Shown here: piece after piece, positions 26,237-38,125 of the stretch | How the letters are laid out: every line of letters starts with the position of its first letter | Numbering within the stretch: the first letter of the stretch is position 1 | Source of the DNA: Sthenelais limicola | Lineage: Eukaryota > Annelida > Polychaeta > Phyllodocida > Sigalionidae | Assembly (NCBI GenBank): GCA_942159475.1 | Contig: OW804095.1 | Coordinates: forward strand, 57,936,773 to 58,000,772 | Direction of reading: 5' to 3' | DNA: 64,000 bases | Made by a program: the position numbers and the translations under genes | Notes under the pieces: generated by a model | What the model saw: only the letters and a program-made list of their open reading frames with translations | What the model was told of the DNA's origin: nothing | Databases searched by the model: none

Positions 26237-26891
26237 TTTTCCCCGCCAACATTCTCCCCGCCGACAATCTCCCCGCCGACAATCTCCCCACCGCAATCTC
26301 TCCGCCGACATTCTCCCAGTCAGATATTCTTCCCGCCGAATGACCCCCCCGCCGACATTTTCCCCGCCTATATTATGTTTTCTACATGATGCATTATTGT
26401 AACAAGATTACAGCATGAAAACAATTCCTGTTTAATTATCGTCCAAGACTTGCAAAATGGTGCAAATTCAATCAATTCTGTGCGAAGTACAGTGCCCCAT
26501 GATAAAGTATTTAGCTGTACATATATAAATGAGTACAAACAAGCATAGCAATTCAGTATAGTTATCCCGCATTTGAAACTTAGAAACTGGTTTCATTACA
26601 TTCATGGACTTTGACTTTGATTCGTTGTACCATTTTAAGCAAGATCATCATATATGTATAAATTACTTCAATGGTGACGTTATTCATGTATGTATATGAG
26701 AATTTCAGCAAAGTGTCATCATTCTTTGGCATCTAGATATTCAAATTTTAATGATTTATTGGCGGGGGAAATGTCGGCGGGGAGGTCGTTTGGCGGGGAG
26801 AATGTCGGACTGGGAGAATGTATGGCGGGGAGATTTTGGCGGAGAAATTGCGGCGGGGAGATTGTCGGCTGGGAGATTGTTGGCGGGGGAA
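26237..26891. mobile_element. Foldback element with inverted GGCGGGGAGAATGTC minisatellite arms
   Basis: The left arm (26,237-26,370) repeats CCCCGCCGACAATCT-type 15-bp units. The right arm (26,759-26,891) repeats the reverse complement, GGCGGGGAGATTGTC. The two arms flank 390 bp of AT-rich DNA. Near the arms GAATGACCC occurs in both. The inverted arrays could pair into a long stem, which is characteristic of foldback-type transposons. No coding sequence is present. Confidence 0.75.
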
Positions 26892-26899
26892 TGACCCAG

Positions 26900-29308
26900 A
26901 ACCCGGAGAAATACAACTGTCTTATAGATCTTTGTCTCCACACCTTCTAAGGCATATTCATGGTGGGTCTTGCATCCGCTTTCCTCAATTTGTGAAGTAG
27001 TAATTCAGTGGGAAACTGAAACATTAAAATACACATTAGCAGGTTAATAATTTAACAGCGAGAGACATAATTGCAAATGAAAAAAGTGGAAAAAACTTGT
27101 TTTTTGTTTGAATTGTTATGGCTCGTCATCTCTGAGATACCTGGCACTATATGCTACCAGTTATGCACTGATTATCCACAGATGTACAAATACATAAATT
27201 AAGTAACACTCAGATCGGTCTAGTGCCAATGGATACCCCTACCACAAACGCTGAAGAAGGATACTATTTGATGGTATACCCACTGCCGTCAGATGTACTT
27301 GAAATATCCTGCCTTTTGCTTATCATAATTATCTGCGTATATCAACCATAAACACACTCATCGATAAGATTCACCACCAACAAAACAAAATAATGTAAGT
27401 TGAATATGAGAAAGATAGGCGAGCTTAACCCGTCGAAATATTTTTTGTTCGTTTAAAGTTCTTTATTCAGACTTGAATATATATGCCGGATACAGCAACA
27501 ATAACTGATAAGAGCACTATTTGGCGATGAGGGGCGTGGCATGGTGCGGATAACAATCAATCCAATCGGACGATGCAGGTACCATGAGGCGACGCATGAC
27601 AACATCCGGCCATAATATTGCGTATTTTCAATGTAATTGATTAATATTGATATTGGCCTATAATGAATTTCTTTTTAACAAAAAAAAACCATAATTATCA
27701 GAGGAAAGCAGTTAATCTGAGGTAACAATACTTTGCAACTCGTTAATGACCCTATAGCTATTATAGAGTCTATTCGGGTGGCCAAGATTCCGACTAGACA
27801 TGGAGCACAACAATAACATAAGGACCTTAGTGTCACTATATGGCGAGGAGGAACACTCTCTGACTCTCATACATCAGTTGTGACTGGTGTATGGTATGGG
27901 CTCAATAAAGATGTTATGGTTTGACCACTTGACTCTCAAACACTATTCATATCTGTCACAAACTGTATCATCCCAACCTAATACTAGTTCAGAGACACAA
28001 ACTCTCCCCAGCGACGTTTTTGACACAATCTGTCGAATGGTTCCCCAATAAGTATAATATTCTCCTCAGTCGGATGATTTCCATCTCACCGAATTCTATA
28101 CGCCACCAAACAACACCATACATAGTCTCGAACTTCTTCATGTATGCCACCAGACGACGAAACGTTTCTGCTAATATATCTCAGCTCGAACCATACATAT
28201 TTAAGTAATGACTTTTTAAGAAGCATGTATCTAGATGTGTCCAACAACATTCATCGATTCATTTCCTTTGAAATTGCCTACGGTTTCATGGCACGGATAA
28301 AATACAATTATTTTACTACCTACTGAGTTTGTTTCGATCCCGATTATTTACAAAAAAGTTGATTATTTTATGTACATATTCTCATTTAAATATGCAAGTA
28401 TATACAGAGCTCTATACGTGTGTCAATATGGCAAAGGGCCCTGATGAAGCCTCCATAATTATCATTATAGAATTCTTATTCAAGTTTGTTGTCAGGATAC
28501 AAGCAAAGGACATGCAATTCTACTAATAGATCCTCCACCCGGCCCTAGAATAAATGCGCAAGTCCTAAATATCTTTATTATTTCTATGGCAATTGTTTCG
28601 ATGTCACATCTGGCACAAACTGAAAGACCAGGTCAGATGTTTCGTAACACATTAGTACCAACAACTTTGACAACTAAAGAATATTTCAATTCATTTTAAT
28701 TTAGAGTGTTTAATCTTTAAACCTTAAATATTTTGATTAAATCTATTGATTGAATAAATACAATACTACAATATAGTACCAGTATAACATGGAAGGGAAA
28801 TTTGTTAAATTTAGTTGACATTATATATATTCATGAAAATTACAGCGCTTTGGCGCACCAGGAACATGGTCATGGGGTTATAATTTGGGCTGCCTTAAAA
28901 GCACACTTCAGGCCTCAAATCAATTTTAACAAGTTATAAGTTTACTAATTATTAAGTTAATCAATGATTTGATCAACTATTTTGTCATGTCCGCTCACGA
29001 ACGGAGCATTGCATGTTGGGAACGGAATGAATAAAAGAAGACTTCCGGTAATGGCGCCCACGATGGTTGTTTGGTTTTGTTGATCGCCCGCAGGTTTATG
29101 CGTTGATAATGAATACATCATAGATGTAACACAAGATGTAACATATTTTTCTTTTTAACTTTATAATCAGTTTAATTTAATGTTTATGCCCTATGTTTCC
29201 AAAGGAAACAACTTCTCAGGATTAATTATTTGTGTGCGATGTCAAGTCATAGTTAGTGAAATTTAGTCTTTCTTAAACTGAAAATGCACAATATTTACTG
29301 TCATATAC
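26900..29308. other. Unassigned DNA
   Basis: No gene recognised. The open frames, including two overlapping ones at 28,020-28,326, lack any domain that I can name. The composition is AT-rich, with no tandem arrays. Confidence 0.5.
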
Positions 29309-30869
29309 TACGGAAGAAGAGAGTGCTCACGCATGGAAAGTTTCATTTTTTAAATAGAAAATCATTTTCATTTCCAAAATCATTTTGAATTTCAAAATCA
29401 TTTTCCATCTCATTTAAAAACTAAAATTCCTTTTGTTTTAAAGTATGTTTCAAAAGACACAGGTGTTTTCATTTCCGTTTTGAATTTGATTTCCGTTTTC
29501 ATTTCCATCTTGAAATGGAAATGAAAATCTATGAACGAGACTTAAAACGAGATGAGATCTCACGAGATTTCGAGGACAAAATGGCGGCCCCCATAGGTGC
29601 CGCCATCTTTGATTCCTTCCTCAGGTGAAGTGAAGGGAGAGAGAGAGAGAGAGGGAGGGACAGAGAGAGAGAGAGAGAGAGAGAGGGACAGAGAGAGAGG
29701 GGGAGGAGAAGAGAGGGAGAGGAGAGATGAGAATGACTGATATAAGTGTAGTTTTCTTTTGTATGTGTCACAGTTATGATTATACCATCAGGTAATGGCC
29801 AATCATACCAGACCTAGTTTCACTAGGACTGAGGCCGTTTTCCTACCTTTTGTATACAGGCAAAACAAAATTTTGTGTATATTGACCTTGTTTGTTATGT
29901 CTCTACTTATATACTTTGTTCCTGTATCAATTGACAAATACTCTCAATAAAAAAATTAAAAAAAAGAAGGAAGGAGTCAGTAAGATTGGTTGCTTAACAC
30001 CCTTATCAACACATTTAATATAGTTATATCAAGGGGAGGAGGATGAGGAGTGTGTGTGTGGGGGGGGGGGGGGGGGGAGAGGATGAGGACAGGAAGGTAG
30101 GAATGGGAGGAGGAAGAAGGAAGGGATCGAAGCAATGGAGGAAGATAAGGTTAGGTGAAGGCGGGGGGGGGGGGGATAAAAGGGGAGGGAGACAAACTTT
30201 TTTCCGACAAACTTTTTTTTCGAACCAACTTTTTACGACCCAACTTTTTACGACCCAACTTTTTACGACCCAACTTTTTTACGACCAACTTTTTACGACC
30301 AACTTTTTTTCGGCCAACTTTTTACGACCAACCGATCTCCCGCCCCCCCGCCGATCTCCCGCCCCCCCCCCCCCCCCCCGCCGATCTCCCCCCTCCCCGA
30401 TCTCCCGCCCCCCGCCGATCTCCCGCCCCCCCCGCCGATCTCCCGCCCCCCCCCCCCGCCGATCTCCCGCCCCCCACCTTGTTTAAGGTGAGATTAACCC
30501 CGGAGGGTTTAATCTAGTTTAAGCAATCAGCAGGTACCCCTCGTGGTCAGGGACTGAGGAAGGAATCAAAGATGGCGGCACCTATGGGGGCCGCCATTTT
30601 GTCCTCGAAATCTCGTGAGATCTCATCTCATTTTAAGTCTCGTTCATAGATTTCCATTTCCATTTCAAGATGGAAATGAAAACGGAAATCAAATTCAAAA
30701 CGGAAATGAAAACACCTGTGTCTTTTGAAACATACTTTAAAACAAAAGGAATTTTAGTTTTTAAATGAGATGGAAAATGATTTTGAAATTCAAAATGATT
30801 TTGGAAATGAAAATGACTTTCTATTTAAAAAATTAAACTTTCCATGCGTGAGCACTCTCGTCTTCCGTA
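29309..30869. mobile_element. Long-terminal-inverted-repeat element (316-bp TIRs)
   Basis: The outer ends read TACGGAAGAAGAGAGTGCTC on the left and the inverse, with one change, on the right. The match continues for about 316 bp (29,309-29,624 against 30,554-30,869), with very few differences. ATATAC lies directly outside both ends and may be a 6-bp target duplication. Between the arms are a GA tract, poly-G runs (30,061-30,077 and near 30,163-30,174), a CGACCCAACTTTTTA minisatellite and a poly-C/GCCGATCTCC tract. No transposase is seen. The near-identity of the arms suggests recent insertion or arm-to-arm gene conversion. Confidence 0.85.
30192..30335. repeat. ACGACCAACTTTTT minisatellite, locus 1
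   Basis: Tandem units of about 15 bp, variants of TTTTTACGACCCAAC. A longer array of the same unit lies at 61,391-61,745. It is followed here by a (GCCGATCTCCC)-plus-poly-C array to about 30,476. The reading frames across it are repeat translations. Confidence 0.85.
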
Positions 30870-32685
30870 ATATACAGGGTATATACTGTCATATACAGGG
30901 TTCCTGAGGTCAGTAAAAGGTCTGTTAAAGTAATTATGATTTTGGGTTTTTCAGGTGCATCTCTCTAAAATTAGTAGAATGCACTAAAACAGCACTCAGA
31001 GTGAGAGAGAAAGAGATAAAAATAAAAAGATGATTGACAGAATGGTACTCAATCCACTAACATTCTCAGTTCCTGAGAATGTAAAAACAATCCTGTGTTT
31101 CTTGCACTCATCGACTGAAAAGAAAGTTCTTCCATAAAGTATTGACGGATTAACTGAGTATTCAGGTATTATATGTATATATGGAAGGATCGAACCAAAG
31201 TAACCCTAGCTTTCATTACACACCCACACATCTCCGCTATAGCCACTGTACCTGTTCGCATGGTGCGAGTGCCCTTGAATCAGGGGACATTCCTGACCTG
31301 TGTTAAGTGATAAGAAGGAGAGCCATGGGGAGTATATTGCAACATGGAGCTTTGAAATGAGCTCCATCAACGTCACGCTACGTCTTGGGGTACAACAGAA
31401 TATATGCCAAGGGAAAACATTTTTGAAAGAGGGAATTATTAAGATCAATACGGTTATCTTATGTATTACATTCTATCTTATGAATACACGTGTCAGATGA
31501 ACTATAATGGCTTTTTCATGTCAAAATTTGAATCCCAGTAATAACTGACAGAAAAGAATGAGAGCTCTTGGTTTTCTTGACTGTATCGTGAACAACCCTT
31601 CCATGCGTTTCCTTAAATACACACAGGTTGGGTAATGAAACCTAATGAGCATTGCCGAAATTCTGCCTGTAACATGAGATCAAATAGCCTAACAATTCTG
31701 GAAGAATTCATTCGTAGGTCCCACTAATATAAGGGTAGATGAACATGAGGATAGAATGGCGTCCTTTTATTACTTAGGTGATTGAGACAGATTTCCGCGT
31801 GATAAAAATGTTCGCACGATCCCGTGAAAGTCACTTATTTTGGTTCATTTAAAGGTGGTGTTGAGGGAGAGTTTAAAAGTAAATTTAGGTTCCCATCATC
31901 TGTTTTCTCCTATTAAGATATACAGTCTGCTATTTTTTGTGCCTGAAATAAAACAAAATCAAAATGGCGTCACAATCAAGTCAGTTTGAATTAACTACCT
32001 CTTTTGTTTCCAGAATGTTTAAGCTTCTGCCATCCCTTGACATCACAATGTACAGGGAAAGCCCACTTCCAGAGAGGACAACTCAGGACAGCCAGAGATG
32101 GGATCCATGGCACCATCGGGAGCACACTTTAGGATTTGGACATCATATCATGCAGGGGATGTTTCATAAACAAATCATTTGACCCAATCTTAAATATAAG
32201 AGCAATGGACAGATGAACTGCATCTGAGACCCTGGTCACGTGGACCATAAAATCCTGGATGGATGCTATCACACCTCAGGGTATGTAATGAATAGCTAGT
32301 GGTAGGCGTCTAGGCATTTTGAGAACTTTTGCCATTATGTTCTAATATGGCTGATCATGATGGGTGTCTGATCCTGAGACCTTAATAGAAGGGCTGATTT
32401 TTGTTCAGATGAAGCTTGTCACGGTGAATAATATGTTTGTGTAGGCGTAGAATCAAGTTTAGAATAGCAAGTATAAGGATTCTTTGAGGTATTCTAGATG
32501 TCTGCATGGTTTTTCGCCACTGGATATGATACCATTTGGATTTGTCAGGTTATTGCATTTAAATAATAGTGGTCTCACAGTTTTACTATCATGAGTCAAG
32601 AAGACAAATTGAAAACTGATGATATTTTGTTGATGACTGCCATTGCTGGGGCGCCTCCAATATCCTTCATAATGTGGACAAAAGG
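30870..32685. other. Unassigned DNA
   Basis: No recognisable domain. The frame at 31,964-32,182 begins with CAAAATGGCG, a favourable initiation context, and codes for 72 residues of unknown type (MASQSSQFELTTSF start). It has no neighbours or homology that I can recognise, so it is recorded only as an open frame. Confidence 0.4.
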
Positions 32686-33046
32686 TGCATTGTACTATAT
32701 ACGATTCTGTGTTAAACCACTCTTAGAGGCCTCGTAACTCCCTCTTAGCAAAAGTTGCATTGCACTATATACGATTTTACTCTCAGAGTACTCTCAGAGC
32801 CCTCGTAAAGTTAAGAATTTATGAGCACCAAAACAGGTGTGGATAAAGCACTCTTAGCATATCGTAGCACATACTAGTCAGACCTGACTGTTGAAAAATC
32901 TGGCGGGACTGGGATTCGAACCCATCTACCCCAGATCAACTAAAATTGTATCATTTTTAACAATGCTAACTATGCAATTAATAATTATGATCCAACCCAC
33001 TCTTCATAAATGTAAGAGTGTCATTTATCAGCCGTCCAACCCAAAT

Positions 33047-33175
33047 CCTCTCCCTCCCTCTCTCTCTCTGCTCTCTCTGTCGCTCTCATTCCCCCACTCT
33101 CTCCCACTCTCCCCCTCTCTCCACTCTTTCTCATCTTTCCCCCCGATCTCCCCCTTATCTCTCTCCCTCCTCTCT

Positions 33176-33219
<44 letters not shown>

Positions 33220-33220
33220 C
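33047..33220. repeat. (CT)n microsatellite
   Basis: Ends in an uninterrupted (TC) run near 33,179-33,211. It is the counterpart of the GA tract at 9,275-9,407. Confidence 0.9.
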
Positions 33221-34567
33221 TTATGAATGTGATGTGTTTCGAAAAGATGAGTCACAAGAGCAAAATGGATATTTTTCAAAGTATTTTAGGATATCTTTGT
33301 TGCAATATTCTCATTTTGGGGGAGTTTAGCACATTAATTCATATCAATGCATTTGCCAAATCTCAAGACAGTGTATTAAATAATTAAATAATTATATCCT
33401 TGCCTTACAAACCTTTAAGATAAAGTATATCACATTAAAATTTAAAGATTTATTTAAGGTAGTATATGCATATTAAGTGTGCCCGATTTTGTGATAAGGT
33501 ATTGGATGTGGGTGAAATATTTCGATTCTATTATACTATTGGAGGGTGGTGCAAAGTCACCCTCTATGCCACACACACCCGAAACCACAACAATAGAGAA
33601 GAGCAGAAAGTAGAATTGATTGTTTTGATTGCATCAAAATAGTTGGGTAATCGAATTTAGATTGTTAGTTGACTGCCCATTACATATTCAACAGTGTGTA
33701 TATTTGTTTAACATACATCCAAGACGATTAGACTTTATTTGTATACCGTACAGGCTCATATTCCAGTTCATTTACTTCTCATGTAAGAATTTCACCAATG
33801 GTCAAGTCTCATGATCTCTTCTCATCTTCTCAAACACAAAAGTGAAACATGTTAATCAAGGAGACGCTGTTTGCTTTGGAAGGTGTATCATGAAATGTTC
33901 TCCCCTCTAGACCCTCGTAAGTCCGTTGTAAGTCCCTCTTAAGGTCTTGGTAAGACATGACTAAGAGGCCTCTAAGATTCTATTCTGCAATGCACAATCC
34001 TCGTATCATAAAGCTCTCTTAGTCGTAACTTTAAGAGGGAGTTACGAGGCTTTTAAGACACAAGCTTGGGCCTGTTGTATAAATTGCGATGGCCGTTCGT
34101 AAATGCTTCGTAGTGCGTTGTAAGTCAAATCTGCTTGTATAAGCTAAGGAAATCGTATGTCCTTCACAGCCATATCGTACTATCTTCATCGTAAGTGTGT
34201 TTTGGCTTGCACAAGAAAATCGGCTTTGTATCTTTTTCGCAAATATCAGTTAAAACCTGCGATCACCCTGAAGGGCTTTGTTTCTACTTCGCAGGAGATG
34301 CGAAGTAGAACTTAAGTGTAATTTATGGGTCAAAAGTATGTGCCTTTTTCTCTTCCTCCTTCTTTCTCCATCTTGAGCTCTGCCACTCACTCTCTACCCT
34401 CTCTCTGCCCCTCACTCTGCCTTCCTCTCTCTGCCCCGCCCCCGTCCCATCCCCTCCCCTGTCTCTATGACCCATCCCTCTCTCCCTCACTATTTCTCTC
34501 CCTCTTTGTATTTATAATACATTTACATTATATCATTAAAAACTAATCAAGAGATGGGGTTGCGTGA

Positions 34568-34776
34568 GGAGGTTACTGGAGGAGGTTACTGGAGGATGTT
34601 ACTGAAGGGAGTTACTGGAGGAGATTATGGAGGGGTTACTGGAGGAAGTTAATGGAGGGGGTTACTGGAGGGGGTTACTGGAGTGGGTTACTGGAGGTGG
34701 TTACTAGAGGGGGTTACTGGAGGGGGTTACTGGAGGAGGTTACTGGAGGTGGTTACTGGAGAAGGTTGCTGGAGGG
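34568..34776. repeat. GGTTACTGGAGG minisatellite
   Basis: About 14 degenerate units of GGAGGTTACTGGA. The same motif fills element Z (11,168-12,224) and, in reverse orientation, element Y (37,560-38,125). Confidence 0.9.
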
Positions 34777-35416
34777 GCACTCTAGAGTGCATCACTGTGC
34801 TGCGCAGCACTCTAGAGTGCAGCACTGTGCTGCACAGCACTCTAAAGTGCAGAAACTGTGCTGTGCAGCACTCTAGAGTGCAGTATTGTGCTGCGCAGCA
34901 CTCTAGAGTGCAGCACTGTGCTGCGTAGCTTTCTAGAGAGCAGCACTGTGCTGCGCAGCACTCTAGAGTGCTGTACTGTGTTGAGCAGCACTCTAGAGTG
35001 CAGCACTGTGCTGCGCAGCACTCTAGAGTGCAGCACTGTGCTGCGCAGCACTCTAGTGTGCAGTATTGTGCTGCATAGCACTCTAGAGTGCTGTACTGTG
35101 CTGAGCAGCACTCTAGAGTGCAGAAACTGTGCTGAGCAGCACTCTAGAGTGCAGTATTGTGCTGCATAGCACTCTAGAGTGCTGTACTGTGCTGTGCAGC
35201 ACTCTAGAGTGCAGTATTGTGCTGAGCAGCACTCTAGAGTGCTGCACTGTGCTGAGCAACACTCTAGAGGGCAGCACTGTGCTGCGCAGCACTCTAGAGG
35301 GCAGCACTGTGCTGAGCAACACTCTAGAGGGCAGCACTGTGCTGCGCAGCACTCTAGAGGGCAGCACTGTGCTGCGCAGCACTCTAGAGGGCAGCACTGT
35401 GCTGCACTTTAGAGGG
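34777..35416. repeat. 30-bp palindromic satellite array in X (about 21 units)
   Basis: Each 30-bp unit is built of three short palindromes: GCACTCTAGAGTGC, AGCACTGTGCT and TGCTGCGCAGCA. Some units carry AAC or GTGTTG variants. The periodicity is regular across 640 bp. A related array in Y keeps the second and third palindromes but replaces the first with TGGAAAGTGCTG. All six frames are open over long distances because 30 is a multiple of 3; none is a gene. Confidence 0.95.
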
Positions 35417-35439
35417 AGAAGGAGAGAGAAAGAGAGGGA

Positions 35440-35810
35440 AGGAGGTCCTAATGTCCCCGTCCCCAGGCCCAAGCGTCCCTAGGCCCAAACGTCCCTAGGT
35501 CCTAGGCCCTAATGTCCCCAGGCAAAAAAGTACCTGGGCCCTAACATCACACAAAGGTCCCGTACCTCATGTCCCTGGGCCCCAACATCCCTGGGCCCCT
35601 ACATCCCTGGGCCAAAACGTCCCTGGACCAAAACGTCCCCAGGCAAAAACGTCCCTAAGGTAAGGTCCCAGGGCCCAAACATCCCTAACGTTCCTTTGGC
35701 CTTAATGCACTGGGCCCTAACGTTCCTGGGCCCTAACGTTCCCCGGTCCAAACGTCCCTAATGTTCCAGGGCATAAAGGTCCAAGATGTCCACGGGCCCA
35801 AACATCTTCC
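35440..35810. repeat. GGGCCCAAACGTCCCT minisatellite
   Basis: Degenerate tandem units of 15-18 bp with the core (C/A)GTCCCTGGGCCC(A/T)AA. The unit contains GGGCCC, which is also the terminal hexamer of the host element. A link between the two is possible but unproven. Confidence 0.85.
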
Positions 35811-36950
35811 GCCTAAATAATTATATAACAAACATCTAATATATTATATAATATAGAGATGGAGAGAGAGGGAGAGAGAGAGGGAGAGAGAGAGGGGGAG
35901 AGTTAATTCGGCGCAAAATGGCTCAGGTGTGTGGGGGGTTTTAGGACGGCAGGAGAGAGATGGGGGACGGGAGAGAGAGTGCAAGGTAAAGTCACCCGCA
36001 CCTAGAGCATTGGTAAATGCCTTGCTTATTCACGACGGCTGGACCCGGCTGGGTGCTAAAAATAGCATATAATCATACAATTATGTGATGTTGAAATACA
36101 AAAACAGGTGTCGCCGGTGGTCTCTTTAGCTAGATGCGAGAAACTTGTGAAAAAGTACGATGAAGATACGAATCTCCTGCGACGATGCTTATGCAAGTGG
36201 TGTGTAGTATGTCTCTCGCACTTCGTAAGGCCATCGTTTCTCCCATAGATGTGAGCGCCTGCGAAGCACTTACAACTGTGATACGATGAGTTCATTATAC
36301 AACGGGCCCAATCTTATCGTATATAGTGCAATGCACCCAAAGTCACTTATGGGAGAAAGTGTATAGTATGCTGGCTTCCCATTGCAGTGATTCTTTGATT
36401 TGTCCCGCAGTCTGGAAACGAGAAGTCAACAATAATTCTCCTCTCCGTGCTACCAGCCTTAGATGTCATCATTGGACTTGTCAATGGGCCCATTGTATAA
36501 ATTGTGACGGCCGTTCGCAAATGCTTCGTAGTGCGTAGTAAGTCCAATCTGCTTGTATAAGCTCAAGAAATCGTATGTCATTCGCAGCCAAATCGTACTA
36601 TCTTCATCGTAAGTCGGTTTTTGCTTGTATAAGAAAATCGACTTTGTATCTTTTTCGCAAATATCAGTTAAAACCTGCGATCACCCTGAAGGGCTTCGTT
36701 TCTACTTCGCAGGAGATACAAAGTAGAATTTAAGTGTAATTTATGGGTCAAAAGTATATTTTGCCTGTGCCTCTTTCTCTTCCTCCTTCTTTCTCCATCT
36801 TGAGCTCTGCCACTCACTTTCCCCCTCTCTCTCTCTCTACCCCTCACTCTGCCTTCCTCTCTCTGCCCCACCCCCGTCCCATCCCCTTCCCTGTCTCTAT
36901 GACCCATCTCTCTCTCCCTCCTACTCTTTCTCCCCGTCCTCCCTCTTCTG

Positions 36951-37520
36951 AGCAGCACAGTGCTGCGCAGCACAGTGCTGTGCTGGAAAGTGCTGGGCAG
37001 GAAAGTGCTGAGCAGCACAGTGCTGTGCTGGAAAGTGCTGCACAGCACAGTGCTGCGCTGGAAAGTGCTGAGCAGCACAGTGCTGCGCTGGAAAGTGCTG
37101 CGCAGCACTGTGCTGCGCTGGAAAGTGCTGAGCAGCACTGTGCTGCGCTGGAAAGTGCTGAGCAGCACAGTGCTGCGCTGGAAAGTGCTGAGCAGCACAG
37201 TGCTGCGCTGGAAAGTACTGAGCAGCACAGTGCTGCACTGGAAAGTGCTGCGCAGCACTGTGCTGCGCTGGAAAGTGCTGAGCAGCACAGTGCTGCGCTG
37301 GAAAGTGCTGCGCAGCACTGTGCTGCGCTGGAAAGTGCTGAGCAGCACAGTGCTGCGCTGGAAAGTGCTGCACAGCACAGTGCTGCGCTGGAAAGTGCTG
37401 CGCAGCACTGTGATGCACTGAAAAGTGCTGATCAGCACAGTGCTGCGCTGGAAAGTGTTGCACTGGAAAGTGTTGCACTGGAAAGTGTTGTGCAGCACAG
37501 TGCTGCGCAACACAGTGCTA
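36951..37520. repeat. 30-bp palindromic satellite array in Y (about 19 units)
   Basis: Units alternate AGCACAGTGCTGCGCTGG and AAAGTGCTGAGCAGCAC. They contain the palindromes AGCAC(A/T)GTGCT and TGCTG(C/A)GCAGCA. The period is 30 bp, with one or two shorter units near 37,450-37,485. Long frames on both strands (up to 378 codons) are translations of this array. Confidence 0.95.
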
Positions 37521-37559
37521 CAGCAGGAGGTACAGCAAAAAGGTGTGTATACATAACAA

Positions 37560-38125
37560 CTTCCTCCAGTAACCTCCTCCAGTAGATTCCCCCAGTAACT
37601 CCTCCAGTAACCCCCTATAGCCTTCTTCAGGAACTCTTTCAGTACCTCTTCCAGTAACTCCCCCATACCCCTTTCCAGTACCTCCTCCAGTACCTTTCTC
37701 CAGTAGCCACCTATACCTCTTTCCAATAACTCCTCCTCCAGTAACCTCCTCCAGTAACTAGTTCCTCTAGTACCTCCTTCAGTACCCTCCTCCAGTAACC
37801 ACATATACCCCTCTCCAGTATCCCTTCCAGTAACCTCCTCCAGTAACTCCTCCAGTAACCACTATGTACCCCTCTACAGTACCTCATCCAGTACCTCCTT
37901 CAGTACCTCCTTCAGTAAGCTTCTATACCCCTTACCAGTTACTGATGTACCCCCACCTATAATTCCTCTCCAGTAACTGATGTACTCCCCTCATGTACCA
38001 TTTCCTGTACCTCCTCCTGTTTATAAATCTATCTCCCCTGGTACATTCATCTGTATCTCCTAGCTCCTGCACCGCTTCCTGTAACTCCTCCTGTACCCCC
38101 TTCTGTACTTCCTCCTCTAACTCCT
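37560..38125. repeat. CCTCCAGTAAC minisatellite
   Basis: Degenerate tandem units, the reverse complement of the GGTTACTGGAGG array in X. Units become more diverged to the right (CTCCTGTACC-type). Confidence 0.9.

Larger units (their letters stand above)
34068..36309. mobile_element. GGGCC-ended minisatellite-bearing transposon, copy X
   Basis: The left end is GGGCCTGTTGTATAA and the right end is TTATACAACGGGCCC. Inside, in order: a region shared with Y (TTCGTAAATGCTTCGTAGTGCG; AGTTAAAACCTGCGATCACC), a CT-rich stretch, GGTTACTGGAGG minisatellite (34,568-34,776), the 30-bp palindromic array (34,777-35,416), a CGTCCCTAGGCCC minisatellite (35,440-35,810), GA tracts and a right arm shared with Y. 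The flanks are AAGCTT on the left and AATCTT on the right, a possible imperfect 6-bp target duplication. It is inserted into the TGCATTG element. Confidence 0.8.
32686..36335. mobile_element. Non-autonomous TGCATTG element, copy 2, interrupted by element X
   Basis: The left end is TGCATTGTACTATATACGAT and the right end is the inverse of TGCATTGCACTATATACGAT at 36,316-36,335. The order matches the copy at 8,250-9,794 in reverse orientation: repeats and tRNA-like segment (32,686-32,945), CT tract (33,047-33,220), the shared 0.35 kb block ending near 33,570, and TCGTAAG-rich arm (33,840-34,067). The arm is then broken by element X and resumes after 36,309 with ATCTTATCG. The uninterrupted copy shows the two halves to be contiguous. 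Confidence 0.8.

Noticed and set aside
31964..32182. Possible small gene starting in CAAAATGGCG
   Set aside because: The initiation context is good, but the 72-residue product has no recognisable features and no supporting exon, so it is left as an unassigned open frame.
34777..35416. Regular 30-bp repeats resembling a CRISPR array
   Set aside because: There are no unique spacers; the whole period is repeated. The DNA is animal nuclear sequence with introns and LINEs.
36668..37804. 378-codon open frame on the minus strand, the longest in the window
   Set aside because: It is the translation of the 30-bp palindromic array and the CCTCCAGTAAC minisatellite. A 30-bp period keeps all frames open, and equally long frames occur on the other strand.
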